The notes: generated from the sequence alone by a model not told the origin. Shown: positions 26,805 through 36,904, counted from the first letter of the stretch. The stretch is 64,000 bases of DNA from Fidelibacterota bacterium (GCA_947476625.1 CANJRA010000001.1:62001-126000); one strand, 5' to 3'. Program-made: numbers and translations.

Positions 26805-27757
26805 ATCCCTCCGATCCCAAACGCAAAAACCTAGGCCGCGGCCTGAATGCCCTATTCGGCGAGGACGCTGACGCCGCGCCCGCCGTGGCTCCTGCCACTG
26901 CACCGGCACCGATAGCAACGCCCGGCTTGCCGGTGACGCGCCTCCCGCTCGACCTCATGTCGCCGTCGCCTTTGCAGCCGCGCCGTCATTTTGATGAAAC
27001 CGCCTTGAATGAGCTATCGGCGTCGATTGCGGAAAAGGGGGTACTTCAGCCTCTTCTCGTCCGGATTGACCCCACCCAGCCGGGCCGTTATGAAATTATC
27101 GCCGGCGAACGTCGGTGGCGTGCATCCCAGCGGGCCAAGATCCACGAGGTGCCGGTTCACGTCACGACGCTGAACGACGCCGAAGTCCTAGAAGTCGCGT
27201 TGATCGAAAACCTTCAGCGCCAGGATTTGACGGCGGTCGAAGAAGCGCGCGGCTACAAGCGCCTGGTTGATGAGTTTGGTCACACGCAAGAACGCGTCGC
27301 CGAGGTTGTCGGCAAGAGCCGCGCCCATGTTGCTAATACATTGCGATTGCTCACTTTACCGTGCGGCGTGCAGGATTTGCTCGATGCTGGCCAAGTCACC
27401 GTCGGCCAAGTTCGCCCCCTCATCGGTATGAGCGATGCCGAATCCATTGCAAAACTCATCGTGAAACGCGGCATGAGCGCCCGGCAGGCGGAAAAATTTG
27501 CCAAAGGCTTTGGCCGCAAGCGCCGTCTCGCACTTGTTGCAAAAGACACCGACACGGTCGCCCTCGAGCAGAGCCTTGAGCAAACTACCGGCTATAAGGT
27601 CAGCATTTCCTTTGACGGTAAGGGCGGCCAGGTTGGCATCGCTTACACCAGCCTCGAACAGCTGGATGACATCGTCCGGCGGCTATCCAACGGCGGCCGT
27701 ATAAAGAGTGCGGTCGACGCCGACGATGAAACGGGCGATCTGCAGCAAGCCTCATAA
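26801..27757 (+). CDS. parB: Chromosome-partitioning protein ParB
   Basis: 318 aa CTP-dependent DNA clamp that loads at parS. N-terminal KNLGRGLNALFGED is the ParA-stimulating motif seen in chromosomal ParBs; a Pro/Ala-rich linker follows. The CTPase domain includes PLQPRRHFDE and IIAGERRWRASQRA with the GERR motif, and ENLQRQDLTAVEEARGY leads into the helix-turn-helix (about 150-215). The C-terminal dimerisation domain is present. Its own parS sites lie at 25350 and 25399. Overlaps parA by ATGA. Confidence 0.97.
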   Translation: MNPSDPKRKNLGRGLNALFGEDADAAPAVAPATAPAPIATPGLPVTRLPLDLMSPSPLQPRRHFDETALNELSASIAEKGVLQPLLVRIDPTQPGRYEIIAGERRWRASQRAKIHEVPVHVTTLNDAEVLEVALIENLQRQDLTAVEEARGYKRLVDEFGHTQERVAEVVGKSRAHVANTLRLLTLPCGVQDLLDAGQVTVGQVRPLIGMSDAESIAKLIVKRGMSARQAEKFAKGFGRKRRLALVAKDTDTVALEQSLEQTTGYKVSISFDGKGGQVGIAYTSLEQLDDIVRRLSNGGRIKSAVDADDETGDLQQAS

Positions 27758-27794
27758 TCTTTTCACATCAACGACATAGAGTTTGACGTCCGCC

Positions 27795-28397
27795 ATGCTG
27801 ACGCCCACGCCGTTCTATTTTTTGCGCCATGGCGAAACCGACTGGAATCGCAATCGTCTCATCCAAGGCCAGGCCGACGTTCCACTGAACGATCTGGGTC
27901 ACGCTCAAGCGGAAAGCGTTCGCGCCGCTGTCGAGGCCCTGCCAATAACCACAATTTGCTGCAGTCCTTTGCTGCGGGCCCGCCGCACAATGGAAATCGT
28001 CAACCGCAACATATGCAAGCCGACGGTCTTCGTTCCGGAGCTCATGGAATGCGGCCTCGGCGAAATCCAGGGTCAGTCCAGCAACGGCGAATGGCGCGAG
28101 CCGTGGGTCAAAGGTGAATTTACACCCCCGAGCGGTGAGACATTTCTGGAATATGTCGCACGCACCATTCGGGGCGTGAATCTCGCCCTTGCTCAGCCTG
28201 GCCCGATGATGATGGTTGGTCACGGCGGAAATTTCTGGGCGCTCGAGCACTTCGGCCTCACGGCACCCGGCCTGCGGGTTGGTAATTGTGCGCTGTTTCG
28301 GTTGGACCCGCCGCGCGATACAAAACTCTGGTCGGTATCACAACTCGCTTGCCCCGAAGGCGACGCGCTCGTGATTGGCGAAGGCGCAGCGCCTTAG
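27795..28397 (+). CDS. Histidine phosphatase family protein (phosphoglycerate mutase-like)
   Basis: 200 aa. The catalytic RHG motif is in FLRHGETDWNRNRLIQGQAD, and the second catalytic histidine in MMVGHGGNFWAL. Members dephosphorylate small metabolites (for example alpha-ribazole phosphate or broad-range phosphosugars); the substrate cannot be inferred. I start at the ATG 27795 (MLTPTPFYF) rather than the TTG four codons earlier. It converges with holA, overlapping by 4 bases, and is 37 bases after parB. Confidence 0.9.
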   Translation: MLTPTPFYFLRHGETDWNRNRLIQGQADVPLNDLGHAQAESVRAAVEALPITTICCSPLLRARRTMEIVNRNICKPTVFVPELMECGLGEIQGQSSNGEWREPWVKGEFTPPSGETFLEYVARTIRGVNLALAQPGPMMMVGHGGNFWALEHFGLTAPGLRVGNCALFRLDPPRDTKLWSVSQLACPEGDALVIGEGAAP

Positions 28398-29437
28398 CGT
28401 CTTCCTGCAGACCGCCCCACCTGCGCTAACTGCAATAGCGCGCGCTCCACTGCGGCTTCGGTGGGAATGTCGGTCGACTTCGCGGCCATCTCTGCGTCCA
28501 TAAGTATGTCGAGGCTGCGTGCGAGCAGCGCCTCGTTCCAGCGCTGTGCCTGGCCATTGAAGCGCTGTTTGAATTTAAAGAACACCGGCGGGCGCAGCGA
28601 CATCGCGGCTTGCTCGGCATTTTTCCCCTCGGCCATGCGTCCGCGTGTTTCATGCAGGCGCATGAAATGGCGCGCGACGGATGTCAGAATACTGATCGAT
28701 GATGTGCCTTCGGCCGTAAGACGACCGAACACACGCTGCATTGTTGCTTGATCGCCATCGCCAATCGCATACGTCAAATCATCGAGATTGAGCGCGGCGG
28801 TGTCGCCGATGCAGGCGAGCACGTCATCTTCCGTCACGTTGCCGCCGGTCTTTTTGGTATCGGCGCCCATATAAAGGATAAGCTTTTCCAGCTCGCGGCG
28901 GCTCAGTTCGCGGTCGCCGCCAAGGCGATCCGTCAGCCATCCCAGCGCGTCGGCGGAAATCTGCAAGCCCGCATCCCTCAACGTCGCCTGGATCACGCTC
29001 TCGAGTGATTCGTCGCTGTCGGCGTAACACGGCAGCGCCGCACCCAATTCCGATTGCTCGAACACAGTGCGTAATTTTGACTTCGGACCGAGATCGCTGC
29101 CGGTGACAATGACGAGCGAATTGCCGCCGGCGTCTTCAAGAAAACCTTCGAACAAACCAGCCAAGGTGTCGCTCGCATCGCGAATGCGGACCACGCGGCG
29201 ACCACCGGTCAGCGAAAGTGCCGCGGCTTCGTCGCCGAGCCGCGCAGGATCTTCGCTTAAAACGCTCGCATTAAATTCGATGACGCTGAATGGATCATCC
29301 ACCGCACCAGCGATCGCTTTCGTCATCAGATTGAGACGTTCGCGAATCAGTCCGGCGTCGGGACCATAAATTAGTACCGCCCGAATTTTCGGGTCGGGCT
29401 TGGAGACAAAAGCGTCGGCGCGACCGGTGATCTTCAT
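28394..29437 (-). CDS. holA: DNA polymerase III subunit delta
   Basis: 347 aa clamp-loader subunit that opens the beta clamp. The AAA+-like N-terminal half includes RAVLIYGPDAGLIRERLNLM (about 19-38, without a working P-loop, as usual for delta), NSLVIVTGSDLGPKSKLRT and the lid region. The C-terminal collar domain has EAVERALLQLAQ near the end. Length is normal. It lies 9 bases downstream of lptE in the leuS-lptE-holA order, which is widely conserved in proteobacteria. Confidence 0.95.
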   Translation of the reverse strand: MKITGRADAFVSKPDPKIRAVLIYGPDAGLIRERLNLMTKAIAGAVDDPFSVIEFNASVLSEDPARLGDEAAALSLTGGRRVVRIRDASDTLAGLFEGFLEDAGGNSLVIVTGSDLGPKSKLRTVFEQSELGAALPCYADSDESLESVIQATLRDAGLQISADALGWLTDRLGGDRELSRRELEKLILYMGADTKKTGGNVTEDDVLACIGDTAALNLDDLTYAIGDGDQATMQRVFGRLTAEGTSSISILTSVARHFMRLHETRGRMAEGKNAEQAAMSLRPPVFFKFKQRFNGQAQRWNEALLARSLDILMDAEMAAKSTDIPTEAAVERALLQLAQVGRSAGRR

Positions 29438-29446
29438 GCGAAGAGC

Positions 29447-29995
29447 CTAGTGCTTATCGGCGACCATAGGAGATTTCTGCTTGTCGTGAAAATAGACGGC
29501 AAGGCGCGTTTTAATTTCCTCGCCCAATTTCTTTATGCCGCGGTTCTCAGCATCGGCCTGAGATGCAACGGTGGCAAACTGATCGTCGAGGATGTTGTAG
29601 CTGACGATGGTTTGAGCGCGGTCTGTAAAGACCGATTGCCCACCCTGCACGAGATTGAACGTCGCCGAAAAAATCAGATTTGCGCGCGAGCTGGTGGCAT
29701 CGGGCCGGATGCCCAGTTCTTCGATGCGGGTCGCGAACATTACGTCCAGATCATAGACCCGCTGCGTCATTCCCGAGGGCTGCAGGCCTTCACGCAAAAC
29801 CTGGCGCAACTTCTGACCTTCGCGGTCGGGCAAAGGCCGGATGGCAATTGTCGCGAGTTGGTCGACCACATCAGGCGAGGCAGCTGAGCTGTGCGCGCCG
29901 TAAAGTGGCGCGAATCCACATCCAGCCAGACCAAGCATCACTGCAAATAGTGCGGCGAATTTCAAACCCGGCAGGAGGTGAGGCGAAGGGACCAT
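29447..29995 (-). CDS. lptE: LPS-assembly lipoprotein LptE
   Basis: 182 aa outer-membrane lipoprotein that plugs the LptD barrel and helps insert LPS. Signal peptide with lipobox LAGC (C about 26, in VMLGLAGCGFAPLYG); GFxPLYG after the cysteine is the family hallmark. The mature part (about 45-175) matches the LptE fold by pattern (IAIRPLPDREGQKLRQVLREGL). LptD is not in the window. Sits 3 bases after leuS and 9 before holA, so a three-gene operon is likely. Confidence 0.93.
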   Translation of the reverse strand: MVPSPHLLPGLKFAALFAVMLGLAGCGFAPLYGAHSSAASPDVVDQLATIAIRPLPDREGQKLRQVLREGLQPSGMTQRVYDLDVMFATRIEELGIRPDATSSRANLIFSATFNLVQGGQSVFTDRAQTIVSYNILDDQFATVASQADAENRGIKKLGEEIKTRLAVYFHDKQKSPMVADKH

Positions 29996-29998
29996 GCT

Positions 29999-32590
29999 TT
30001 AAGCCGCGACGATGTTGACGATCTTACCCGGCACTATAATCACTTTTTTTGGTGGCTTGCCGTCTAATTGTTTCTGTACTGCCGGCAATGCCAGCGCCGC
30101 GGCTTCTAACATACTTTTGTCGGCGGCCTTGGCGATCGTGATGGTGCCGCGCAGCTTGCCGTTGACTTGCACGCCCACGGTGACGGTGTCGTCTTCCAGT
30201 AACGTCGGGTCAAACACTGGCCAAGGCGCTTCGGTCAAAATCGTCGTATGGCCCAGAGTCTGCCAGATTTCCTCGGCGATATGCGGCGTCAAAGGGTTGG
30301 CAAGCTGCGCCAAGGTCTCAACGCCGAAACGATAAACGGCTGCCCCGCCCGGCACGCCGCGGTCTAAGTCGGCGATGACATTTGTGAGTTCGCGGATACG
30401 CGCGACGGCAGAGTTAAAACGGAACTTCTCCAGGTCGTCGCCGACTGCAGCGATGGTCCGGTGAATCTGGCGAACAGCTGCCGTCGCGCCTGCATCCATA
30501 ACGGGGGGTAACCCGCTGGTCGGCGTATCGCGCGCAATCATCGCCAATCGCCACACACGGTTGAGATAGCGCCACGCGCCCTCGATCCCGGCGTCGGTCC
30601 ATTCGAGATCGCGGTCGGGCGGTGAATCGGACAACATGAACAGACGCGCGGCGTCGGCGCCGAACGTGTCGAGAATGCTGGCGGGATCGACGACATTCTT
30701 CTTCGACTTCGACATTTTCTCGGAACGGCCGATCGTGATCGGCTGGCCGTTGGCGGTTGCGGTCTCACCTTGTTTCACGACGTCGCCGGGCTCCATCCAG
30801 CTTCCGTCGGCAGCGCGGTAAGTCTCGTGACACACCATGCCTTGCGTGAACATGCCGGCGAAGGGTTCTTTCAGACTCAAATAGCCGCATTCGGCCATGG
30901 CCCGTGTGAAGAAACGCGAATAGAGCAAATGCAAAACCGCGTGCTCAACGCCGCCGATATATTGATCTACCGGCAGCCACCTCATCGCTTCGACTTCATT
31001 GAAAGGCCGGTCGGCCAGGTTCGGCGAGCAAAAGCGCGCGAAATACCACGACGATTCAAAGAATGTATCGAAGGTATCGGTTTCGCGTACTGCGTCCTTA
31101 CTACAACTCGGACATTTTACATGTTTCCACGTCGGATGACGCTCGAGCGGATTGCCGGGTTTGTCGAAGGTCACGTCTTCCGGCAGCGTTACCGGCAGTT
31201 CCTTATCGGGCACGGGAACCGCCCCGCAGGCTTCACAGTGGATGATCGGGATCGGGCAACCCCAATAGCGCTGGCGAGACACACCCCAGTCGCGCAAGCG
31301 GTATTGCACCGTGCCCGTACCGCGGCCGATAGATTCCAGTTTCTCAATGGCGGCGCGCTTAGCGGCGTCGACTTTCAGACCGTCGAGGAATTCCGAATTG
31401 ATCGCGACGCCATCCTCGGTATAGGCGGTGTCGCCGGCTTCCAGCTTGGCGGCAAAGGTTTTCGGATCTTCCCCCGCGGGCGCTACAACACAGCGGACGG
31501 GTAATCCGTACTTGCGCGCGAACTCCATGTCGCGCTCGTCATGGCCCGGACAGCCGAAGATGGCGCCGGAGCCGTATTCCATCAGCACGAAGTTCGCCAC
31601 ATATACGGGAACTGTTTTATCACGCATGAACGGATGACGCGCCTTCAGACCGGTATCGAAGCCTTGCTTCTCGGCAGTCTCGATGGCCGCCGTCGATGTA
31701 CCGCTGCGGCTACACGCGGCGATAAACTCGCTTAAGGGCGGATTGTTTTCGGCGATCTTGGCTGCCAACGGGCGCTGCGCGGAAATCGCGCAAAAACTCG
31801 CGCCAAATAAAGTGTCTGGCCGCGTCGTAAAAACATCCAGCATCTCACCGCGATCGGAGCCGTCGGCATTAACCAGCGGCCACGTGACGCGGGCACCTTC
31901 TGATCTTCCGATCCAATTGTGCTGCATCAGGCGGACTTTGTCGGGCCAGCGATCTAGGGTCTCAATGGCTTGCAGCAAATCCTCGGCATAACGCGTGATC
32001 TTCAAGAACCATTGATTCAGCTTACGCTGTTCGACCGCAACGCCGGAGCGCCAGCCCTTGCCGTCGATGACTTGTTCGTTGGCCAGCACGGTGTGTTCAA
32101 CCGGATCCCAGTTGACCCATGACTCTTTGCGATAGGCGAGGCCGGCTTTCAGGAAGTCGAGGAACATCTTCTGTTCGTGTTTGTAGTAGGCAGGCTCGCA
32201 GCTAGTGATCTCGCGGCTCCAGTCGAGCGACAAGCCCAGCGGACGAAACTGCTCGCGCATGATCGCGATGTTCTGACGCGTCCATGTCCCTGGATGCACG
32301 CCGCGCTCGAGCGCGGCGTTTTCGGCCGGGAGGCCAAACGCATCCCAACCCATGGGATGAAGGATGTTGAAGCCTTTGGCTTTCTTGTAGCGCGCAACGA
32401 CATCGCCGAGCGTGTAGTTGCGCACATGCCCCATGTGGAGACGCCCTGAAGGATAGGGAAACATCTCGAGCACGTAATATTTCGGTTTTGCCGAAGCCTC
32501 TTCGACCGCGAAAGAATTTCGGGCAGCCCAAGCCTGCTGCCACTTGGCTTCGGTTTCGCGGAAATTATAACGCTCTTCAGGTGATGCCAT
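29999..32590 (-). CDS. leuS: Leucyl-tRNA synthetase
   Basis: 863 aa class I synthetase charging tRNA-Leu. HIGH motif in [17 protein letters not shown] (about 43-59), a zinc-binding cysteine cluster ([11 protein letters not shown] and [10 protein letters not shown]), the CP1 editing domain with [10 protein letters not shown] (about 245), the KMSKS motif [13 protein letters not shown] (about 620) and the C-terminal anticodon domain. I use the ATG at 32590 ([10 protein letters not shown]); the frame is open 13 codons upstream. First of leuS-lptE-holA, about 100 bases after the DUF3576 lipoprotein gene. Confidence 0.97.
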   Translation of the reverse strand: MASPEERYNFRETEAKWQQAWAARNSFAVEEASAKPKYYVLEMFPYPSGRLHMGHVRNYTLGDVVARYKKAKGFNILHPMGWDAFGLPAENAALERGVHPGTWTRQNIAIMREQFRPLGLSLDWSREITSCEPAYYKHEQKMFLDFLKAGLAYRKESWVNWDPVEHTVLANEQVIDGKGWRSGVAVEQRKLNQWFLKITRYAEDLLQAIETLDRWPDKVRLMQHNWIGRSEGARVTWPLVNADGSDRGEMLDVFTTRPDTLFGASFCAISAQRPLAAKIAENNPPLSEFIAACSRSGTSTAAIETAEKQGFDTGLKARHPFMRDKTVPVYVANFVLMEYGSGAIFGCPGHDERDMEFARKYGLPVRCVVAPAGEDPKTFAAKLEAGDTAYTEDGVAINSEFLDGLKVDAAKRAAIEKLESIGRGTGTVQYRLRDWGVSRQRYWGCPIPIIHCEACGAVPVPDKELPVTLPEDVTFDKPGNPLERHPTWKHVKCPSCSKDAVRETDTFDTFFESSWYFARFCSPNLADRPFNEVEAMRWLPVDQYIGGVEHAVLHLLYSRFFTRAMAECGYLSLKEPFAGMFTQGMVCHETYRAADGSWMEPGDVVKQGETATANGQPITIGRSEKMSKSKKNVVDPASILDTFGADAARLFMLSDSPPDRDLEWTDAGIEGAWRYLNRVWRLAMIARDTPTSGLPPVMDAGATAAVRQIHRTIAAVGDDLEKFRFNSAVARIRELTNVIADLDRGVPGGAAVYRFGVETLAQLANPLTPHIAEEIWQTLGHTTILTEAPWPVFDPTLLEDDTVTVGVQVNGKLRGTITIAKAADKSMLEAAALALPAVQKQLDGKPPKKVIIVPGKIVNIVAA

Positions 32591-32692
32591 CGCAATTCTC
32601 AAATACGCACCGGCAAAGCGCGCCGACAAAGCGCAGGTGTCGCGGTCTCTGGTTCGCGACCGCGGCGCCGCAACTCCACAGTCAAAAGTGAT

Positions 32693-33229
32693 TTAGTTTT
32701 GTGCGACCGCGCGAAGTCGCAGTTCGCGCGCCTGACTCAGAACCGCGTTCTCGAACTCAACTGCCACATCCGGCCCGACAGTGACGTCGTTCCACCGGCC
32801 GGCGTTATCGCGCTGCTGACGGAAGACCGAGACCTTGATCCCGTCGGCGCGCAGCACGCGCCCGAGAATGTAGACATTCACCTTGAAGCGCTCTTCAGGT
32901 GTTTCCGGCGGCGCAAACCAATCTGTGATGATCACGCCGCCAAAAGGATCGGCTGATGCCAACGGCATAAAAGAAATCGTATCGAGAGACGCGCGCCACA
33001 AAAACGCATTCACCGCGACAGCGCCCTCAGCGGCCGGCGCACTGCTATTACCGCCGCCGAAAAGATTGGTGATCCCGCCGCCGCCGCTTTTGGCTGAAGG
33101 GTCGCGATCCGACCGACTCGTTTGATATTCCCGTTCGCGCGTGCCGCATCCGGACAACCCCAGCACCAAGGCCACAGCCGCACAAGCCGTTAACCCATAA
33201 AACCCGTGGCCTTTGCGTAACATGCGCAC
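32693..33229 (-). CDS. DUF3576 family lipoprotein
   Basis: 178 aa. Signal peptide with lipobox LSGC (C about 28, in VLGLSGCGTREREY), then a Ser/Gly-rich linker and a DUF3576 domain (about 70-175) with AVAVNAFLWRASLDTISFMPL, DPFGGVIITDWF and YILGRVLRADGIKVSVFRQ. The DUF3576 gene next to leuS is a frequent alphaproteobacterial arrangement. Probably outer-membrane anchored; function unknown. Divergent from the porin at 33566. Confidence 0.93.
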   Translation of the reverse strand: MRMLRKGHGFYGLTACAAVALVLGLSGCGTREREYQTSRSDRDPSAKSGGGGITNLFGGGNSSAPAAEGAVAVNAFLWRASLDTISFMPLASADPFGGVIITDWFAPPETPEERFKVNVYILGRVLRADGIKVSVFRQQRDNAGRWNDVTVGPDVAVEFENAVLSQARELRLRAVAQN

Positions 33230-33565
33230 TCCTTAATATGTCGGGGACAGGAACCGGCAATCTAGAGGCCGTTTATAGCCAACCTCCGTGCGCTTGCGAA
33301 GGGGCCGGAACATGTACCCAAGACAAGCAAGAAATATCGGGTTTTTTTGGAAATAGGCCGTTGCTTGCCTTTGCCGCACTGCGGGGTTTCACAAAACTGT
33401 CAAATCTCTGTCACGAAAACCAACACATAGCCTGCCTATGTTCCGCCCGTTCCAGGGGCCGCTACCCCTCTAGGAACAAACGGAGATCGTTGCCCCCTCC
33501 GGGGGACTTTGGAGGCACAAAATCGCCTCGGCGGTCGCGAAATGTGGGGCATTGAGGGACAAAAC
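33230..33565. other. Divergent intergenic region before the OprO/P-like porin
   Basis: 336 bases with no convincing gene. The main signal is the Pho box at 33397-33414, listed separately. The 60 bases before the porin ATG contain GC-rich material and a strong ribosome binding site (GAGGGA, 33553-33558). An inverted CCCCTC...GAGGGG-like pattern is not clear enough to call. Confidence 0.5.
33397..33414 (+). promoter_or_regulatory. Pho box (PhoB binding site)
   Basis: CTGTCAA (33397-33403), four bases, CTGTCAC (33408-33414): two 7-bp direct repeats at 11-bp spacing, the architecture of a PhoB half-site pair (CTGTCAT-N4-CTGTCAT). It is about 150 bases upstream of the porin ATG at 33566 and is followed by AT-rich sequence. 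phoB itself is not in the window. Confidence 0.65.
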
Positions 33566-35152
33566 ATGAAAAAAATCTTCCTGGCTACTTCGGCATTGGC
33601 TTTGACGCTTTCGAGTGGAACCGCTTTCGCGGCGGAATCGACGACGGGCCTGGCGCGCCAGATTCAGACGTTACAGCAGCAACTTCGCGTCATGCAGCAG
33701 CAGCTGGAGGCCGTCCAGGCCAATGACGTGGCTCAAAAAGAAGCCATCGCCAAGGAAGTAGGCGCTCGCGAAAGCACCGAAAAGGCTGCCCGTGAAGCCA
33801 ACCTAGAAGCCGGCGGCAAGAACGTATTCGAAGGCGGCAAGGTCAAGATGATCCCGCCCGCCAACCCAAAAGTGGTTCAGAACAATGCCGCTTTCACGCT
33901 TTCCAGCGCCGACGGCAATTGGACGGTATCGCCCACCGGCCGCGTCCACATGGATATGGGCACATATTTCAACCAAAAGCCCGAAAGCACCGGTCCCGGC
34001 ACCGTTGCAACCGGCAAACTGTCAAATGGCGTGAACCTGCGCCGGGCCCGTTTCGGCGTTACCGGCAAGGCTAACGGCGACTTTACCTATTCTCTCGTTT
34101 TCGAAGGCGGCGGCACCAACGATGGCGTGCCCACCGGCGGTTCGGGCGTGCTCATCAATCAGGCGGTCATCGGTTATACCGGCATCAAAAATACCATCAT
34201 CGATGCGGGCTATCAGGCGCAGTTCTTAACGCTCGATGAATCCAACAGCTCTAACAACATCATGTTTATGGAGCGCGCGACTCCAGCGACGGTCGCTTCA
34301 AGCTTCGCCGGCGGTGATCCACGTTTTGGCGCAGGTTTCCGGACGTGGGAAAGCAACTGGTTCTTCGCGGCTTACGTCAGTGGTTCACAGCCCGGCGTGG
34401 TCAAAAACCTGACCAACCGTGGTTGGAGCGCTTATCAGCGTGCGACCTACAACATCATCCAGAACGACCTGCAGTCGGTGCATATCGGTGTCAATGCGAC
34501 ACAGCTTTTGCAAGTCCCGACGGGCACGCCCAACACGACGACTGCGCCCAGCATTGGTTTCAGCGATCGGCCTGAGCTGCGCATCGACGCCACGCAGGTC
34601 TTGAACACCGGTGCGATCGGCACGGGGGCAAATCCCGTCACGGGAGCCCAGGTTTACGGTGTTGAAGCCGCCGCGGCATTCGGCAGCTTCTATACCCAGG
34701 CGGAATACTTCAAATATATCGTCAACCGTAGCGGCAAAACCAATGCCGACTTCGATGGCGGGTATGTCCAGGCCAGTTACACCTTCGGCGGCCGCCGGAC
34801 ATATAGCGCCAACTGCGGTTGCTATAGCGGCGTCAATCCCGTCACGCCGTTCTCGCCCATCAAAGGCGGCATGGGCGCCTTTGAAATCGCGGCGCGGCTT
34901 AGTTACATCAATCTGACCGATCAGCTGGTGAAAGCCACTACCAAAGCCATCGGCGCGACAGGCGTCAATTTTAACGCCGTCAATGGTGGTCAACAAACCA
35001 ACCTCACCGTCGGCCTGAACTGGTTCTGGAACGCCAACATGCTGTGGAAGCTTAACTACATCCACAGCAACTATGACAAAACCAATGTTGGCGGCGGGCA
35101 AGCTGGTCTTGGCGTTGATGCCCTTGCGGCGCGCTTCCAATTCAATTTCTAG
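33566..35152 (+). CDS. Phosphate-selective porin O/P-type outer-membrane protein
   Basis: 528 aa. Signal peptide ending SGTAFAAE (about residue 22), then a coiled-coil stretch rich in Gln (TLQQQLRVMQQQLEAVQ, about 30-50) that can trimerise in the periplasm, and a long beta barrel with alternating aromatic/polar strands ending in a C-terminal Phe (ARFQFNF). This layout resembles OprO/OprP porins. The upstream Pho box supports phosphate control. The frame opens 19 codons earlier, but the ATG at 33566 has GAGGGA 8 bases before it. A GNRA-loop terminator follows at 35190-35220. Confidence 0.88.
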   Translation: MKKIFLATSALALTLSSGTAFAAESTTGLARQIQTLQQQLRVMQQQLEAVQANDVAQKEAIAKEVGARESTEKAAREANLEAGGKNVFEGGKVKMIPPANPKVVQNNAAFTLSSADGNWTVSPTGRVHMDMGTYFNQKPESTGPGTVATGKLSNGVNLRRARFGVTGKANGDFTYSLVFEGGGTNDGVPTGGSGVLINQAVIGYTGIKNTIIDAGYQAQFLTLDESNSSNNIMFMERATPATVASSFAGGDPRFGAGFRTWESNWFFAAYVSGSQPGVVKNLTNRGWSAYQRATYNIIQNDLQSVHIGVNATQLLQVPTGTPNTTTAPSIGFSDRPELRIDATQVLNTGAIGTGANPVTGAQVYGVEAAAAFGSFYTQAEYFKYIVNRSGKTNADFDGGYVQASYTFGGRRTYSANCGCYSGVNPVTPFSPIKGGMGAFEIAARLSYINLTDQLVKATTKAIGATGVNFNAVNGGQQTNLTVGLNWFWNANMLWKLNYIHSNYDKTNVGGGQAGLGVDALAARFQFNF

Positions 35153-35189
35153 ATTACTCCTCGGCTCCGCATTGCTGCGGACGACACTC

Positions 35190-35220
35190 AAGGGGCGGCG
35201 CAAGCCGCCCCTTACTTTTT
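35190..35220 (+). terminator. Intrinsic terminator after the porin gene
   Basis: GGGGCGGC (35192-35199) / GCCGCCCC (35204-35211) with a GCAA tetraloop, extended by AA/TT, followed by TTACTTTTT to 35220. A classic stable hairpin with U-rich tail, 38 bases after the porin stop; it isolates this gene from the second porin at 35297. Confidence 0.88.
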
Positions 35221-35296
35221 GCCACACCCGTATCTATCTGCTTGTTTCCCTTGACGCTTTTCTCGCCTAAGGTACCGCGGGTCGAGGGGTACAAGG

Positions 35297-36361
35297 ATGA
35301 CGGCGGACGATATGTGGCGAAGAGTACTGGCAGGTGTTGCGGTCGTCGGGGCGGCTAGCGCTTCTCCCGCGTTCGCCGCGGACGCCATTACTCTAACGCT
35401 CGGCGGGCGGATCAAAGAGTTTTTCGTTGTTGCCAGTCAAACCCAAGCGCCGGCGGAGAATCTAAACTCTACCGGCATGTTCAACGACACGCGCCTTTCG
35501 GTTGAAGGCAAGACGGCGCTCGACAATGGCATCAGCATCCGCGCTTTTGTGCGGTTCAATGCCGTCGCCCGTGAGACCAAGGATATCGATGAGGCCTATG
35601 TCGATGTTGTCAGCAGCTTCGGGCGCTTGCGCATAGGCGAAAAGGCCGGCGTTAATACCACGACCATCGGCGACCCCGTCCCGCAGGCTTTTCTCAGCGT
35701 CGACGAAGAGATTATCAGCGACGCATTGGTGCCGCGCACCGGCATTACGTTGCGCGATGCTTTTACCTTCAAGCGGTTTACCGGCAACGCACTTGGTGTG
35801 GCCTATCAAACGCCTGAGATCCTCGGCGTCAAAGTCGGCGTCACGTATCATCCAACGGTCACCGCCGCCGTCGGTCCGATCAACAATCAACTTAATCCGC
35901 ACAATGCCATCGATGTGACGGCAGGATATGAAGGTGATTTTGCGGGCGGCACATATCGTATCGCCAGCGGATACTTTCACATGGCATCGCGTAACGGCGG
36001 CAATGACGGTGTCCAGGCTTGGAACCTATCGCTGGGCGCGACATATGGCGGTTGGGAGTTGTCGGGCGCTTACATGAACGTGAAACCCCACAGCCGCCTC
36101 GATGAGACGGCCTGGACTGTGGGCCTTCTCTATGGAATCGGTCCGTTGCAGATTTCAGCGGATTATCGTGCCGCCGAGCGCCGCCCTTTCCTGGCCGCGG
36201 CGATGAAGGAACATGTTGATCGTGCCACGCTGCAAACGGCGTATAAGCTTGCGCCAGGTGTTGTCGTAGGGCTTGCTGGTTTCTACGGCGAACAAACAGA
36301 TGCCAGCGGCGCAGACTGGGACGGCGGCGGCGTGTTGGGCGGAATCAAAATCGACTTCTGA
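35297..36361 (+). CDS. Gram-negative porin (Porin_4-like)
   Basis: 354 aa. Signal peptide ending SPAFAAD (about residue 28), then a beta barrel: LGGRIKEFFVVASQ, TRLSVEGKTALDNGI and FGRLRIGEKAG resemble general porins of the 16-stranded class; the C-terminal IKIDF ends with the Phe typical of BAM substrates. No coiled coil, so it is not a paralogue of the upstream porin. Two ATGs (35297, 35312) compete; the first has AAGG close upstream. Followed 9 bases later by the rimK-associated protease gene. Confidence 0.88.
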   Translation: MTADDMWRRVLAGVAVVGAASASPAFAADAITLTLGGRIKEFFVVASQTQAPAENLNSTGMFNDTRLSVEGKTALDNGISIRAFVRFNAVARETKDIDEAYVDVVSSFGRLRIGEKAGVNTTTIGDPVPQAFLSVDEEIISDALVPRTGITLRDAFTFKRFTGNALGVAYQTPEILGVKVGVTYHPTVTAAVGPINNQLNPHNAIDVTAGYEGDFAGGTYRIASGYFHMASRNGGNDGVQAWNLSLGATYGGWELSGAYMNVKPHSRLDETAWTVGLLYGIGPLQISADYRAAERRPFLAAAMKEHVDRATLQTAYKLAPGVVVGLAGFYGEQTDASGADWDGGGVLGGIKIDF

Positions 36362-36370
36362 TCTCCTCGG

Positions 36371-36904
36371 ATGGTCATAAAAAAAACGTCCAAGAAAAAA
36401 ACAGTCTCGAAAGACAAAAGCGCGGAAACGCCGCTTTTGCCGCGCAAGAAACCTGTGAAAAAGACAATTGGTTGGCGCGAATGGGTACGCCTGCCGGACC
36501 TTTATAGCGGACGTATCAAAGCCAAGGTCGATACCGGTGCGCGCACATCGGCGTTACACGCTTTCAAGATTACGCCGTTCTCTAAAGACGGCGCTTCCTA
36601 CGTGCGATTTATTATTCATCCGTTGCAACGCTTACGTGAACCGGAAGTCAGCTGTGTTGCGTTGGTGATTGATAATCGCGACATTACGGATTCCGGTGGT
36701 CGCATTGAACACCGCTATGTCATCCGCACGAGTCTGAAACTTGGCAAGCGGCGCTGGCCGATAGAATTGACGCTGACCAACCGCGATCAAATGGGATTTC
36801 GCATGTTGATCGGTCGCCAAGCTTTGCGGGGTCGTTACGTCGTTGATACCGGCAGGTCCTTCGTCAGCCGAAAAAAGAAAATGAAGAAAATCAAAAGCGC
36901 TTAA
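36371..36904 (+). CDS. RimK/LysX-associated zinc protease-like protein (PF05618 type)
   Basis: 177 aa. A very basic head (Lys-rich, about 1-32) precedes a pepsin-like fold of the ATP-dependent zinc protease family: VRLPDLYSGRIKAKVDTGARTSALHA contains the DTGA motif, and LIGRQALRGRYVVDTGRSFV the C-terminal counterpart. In many genomes this family (RimB in Pseudomonas) works with RimK, removing glutamates from ribosomal protein S6. Here it lies 190 bases upstream of a rimK, which supports that pairing. Function in this organism is inferred. Confidence 0.85.
   Translation: MVIKKTSKKKTVSKDKSAETPLLPRKKPVKKTIGWREWVRLPDLYSGRIKAKVDTGARTSALHAFKITPFSKDGASYVRFIIHPLQRLREPEVSCVALVIDNRDITDSGGRIEHRYVIRTSLKLGKRRWPIELTLTNRDQMGFRMLIGRQALRGRYVVDTGRSFVSRKKKMKKIKSA

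Noticed and set aside
34385-35227. 280-codon minus-strand frame opposite the OprO/P porin
   Set aside because: The plus strand has a signal peptide, barrel and terminator; the antisense translation has no family likeness.
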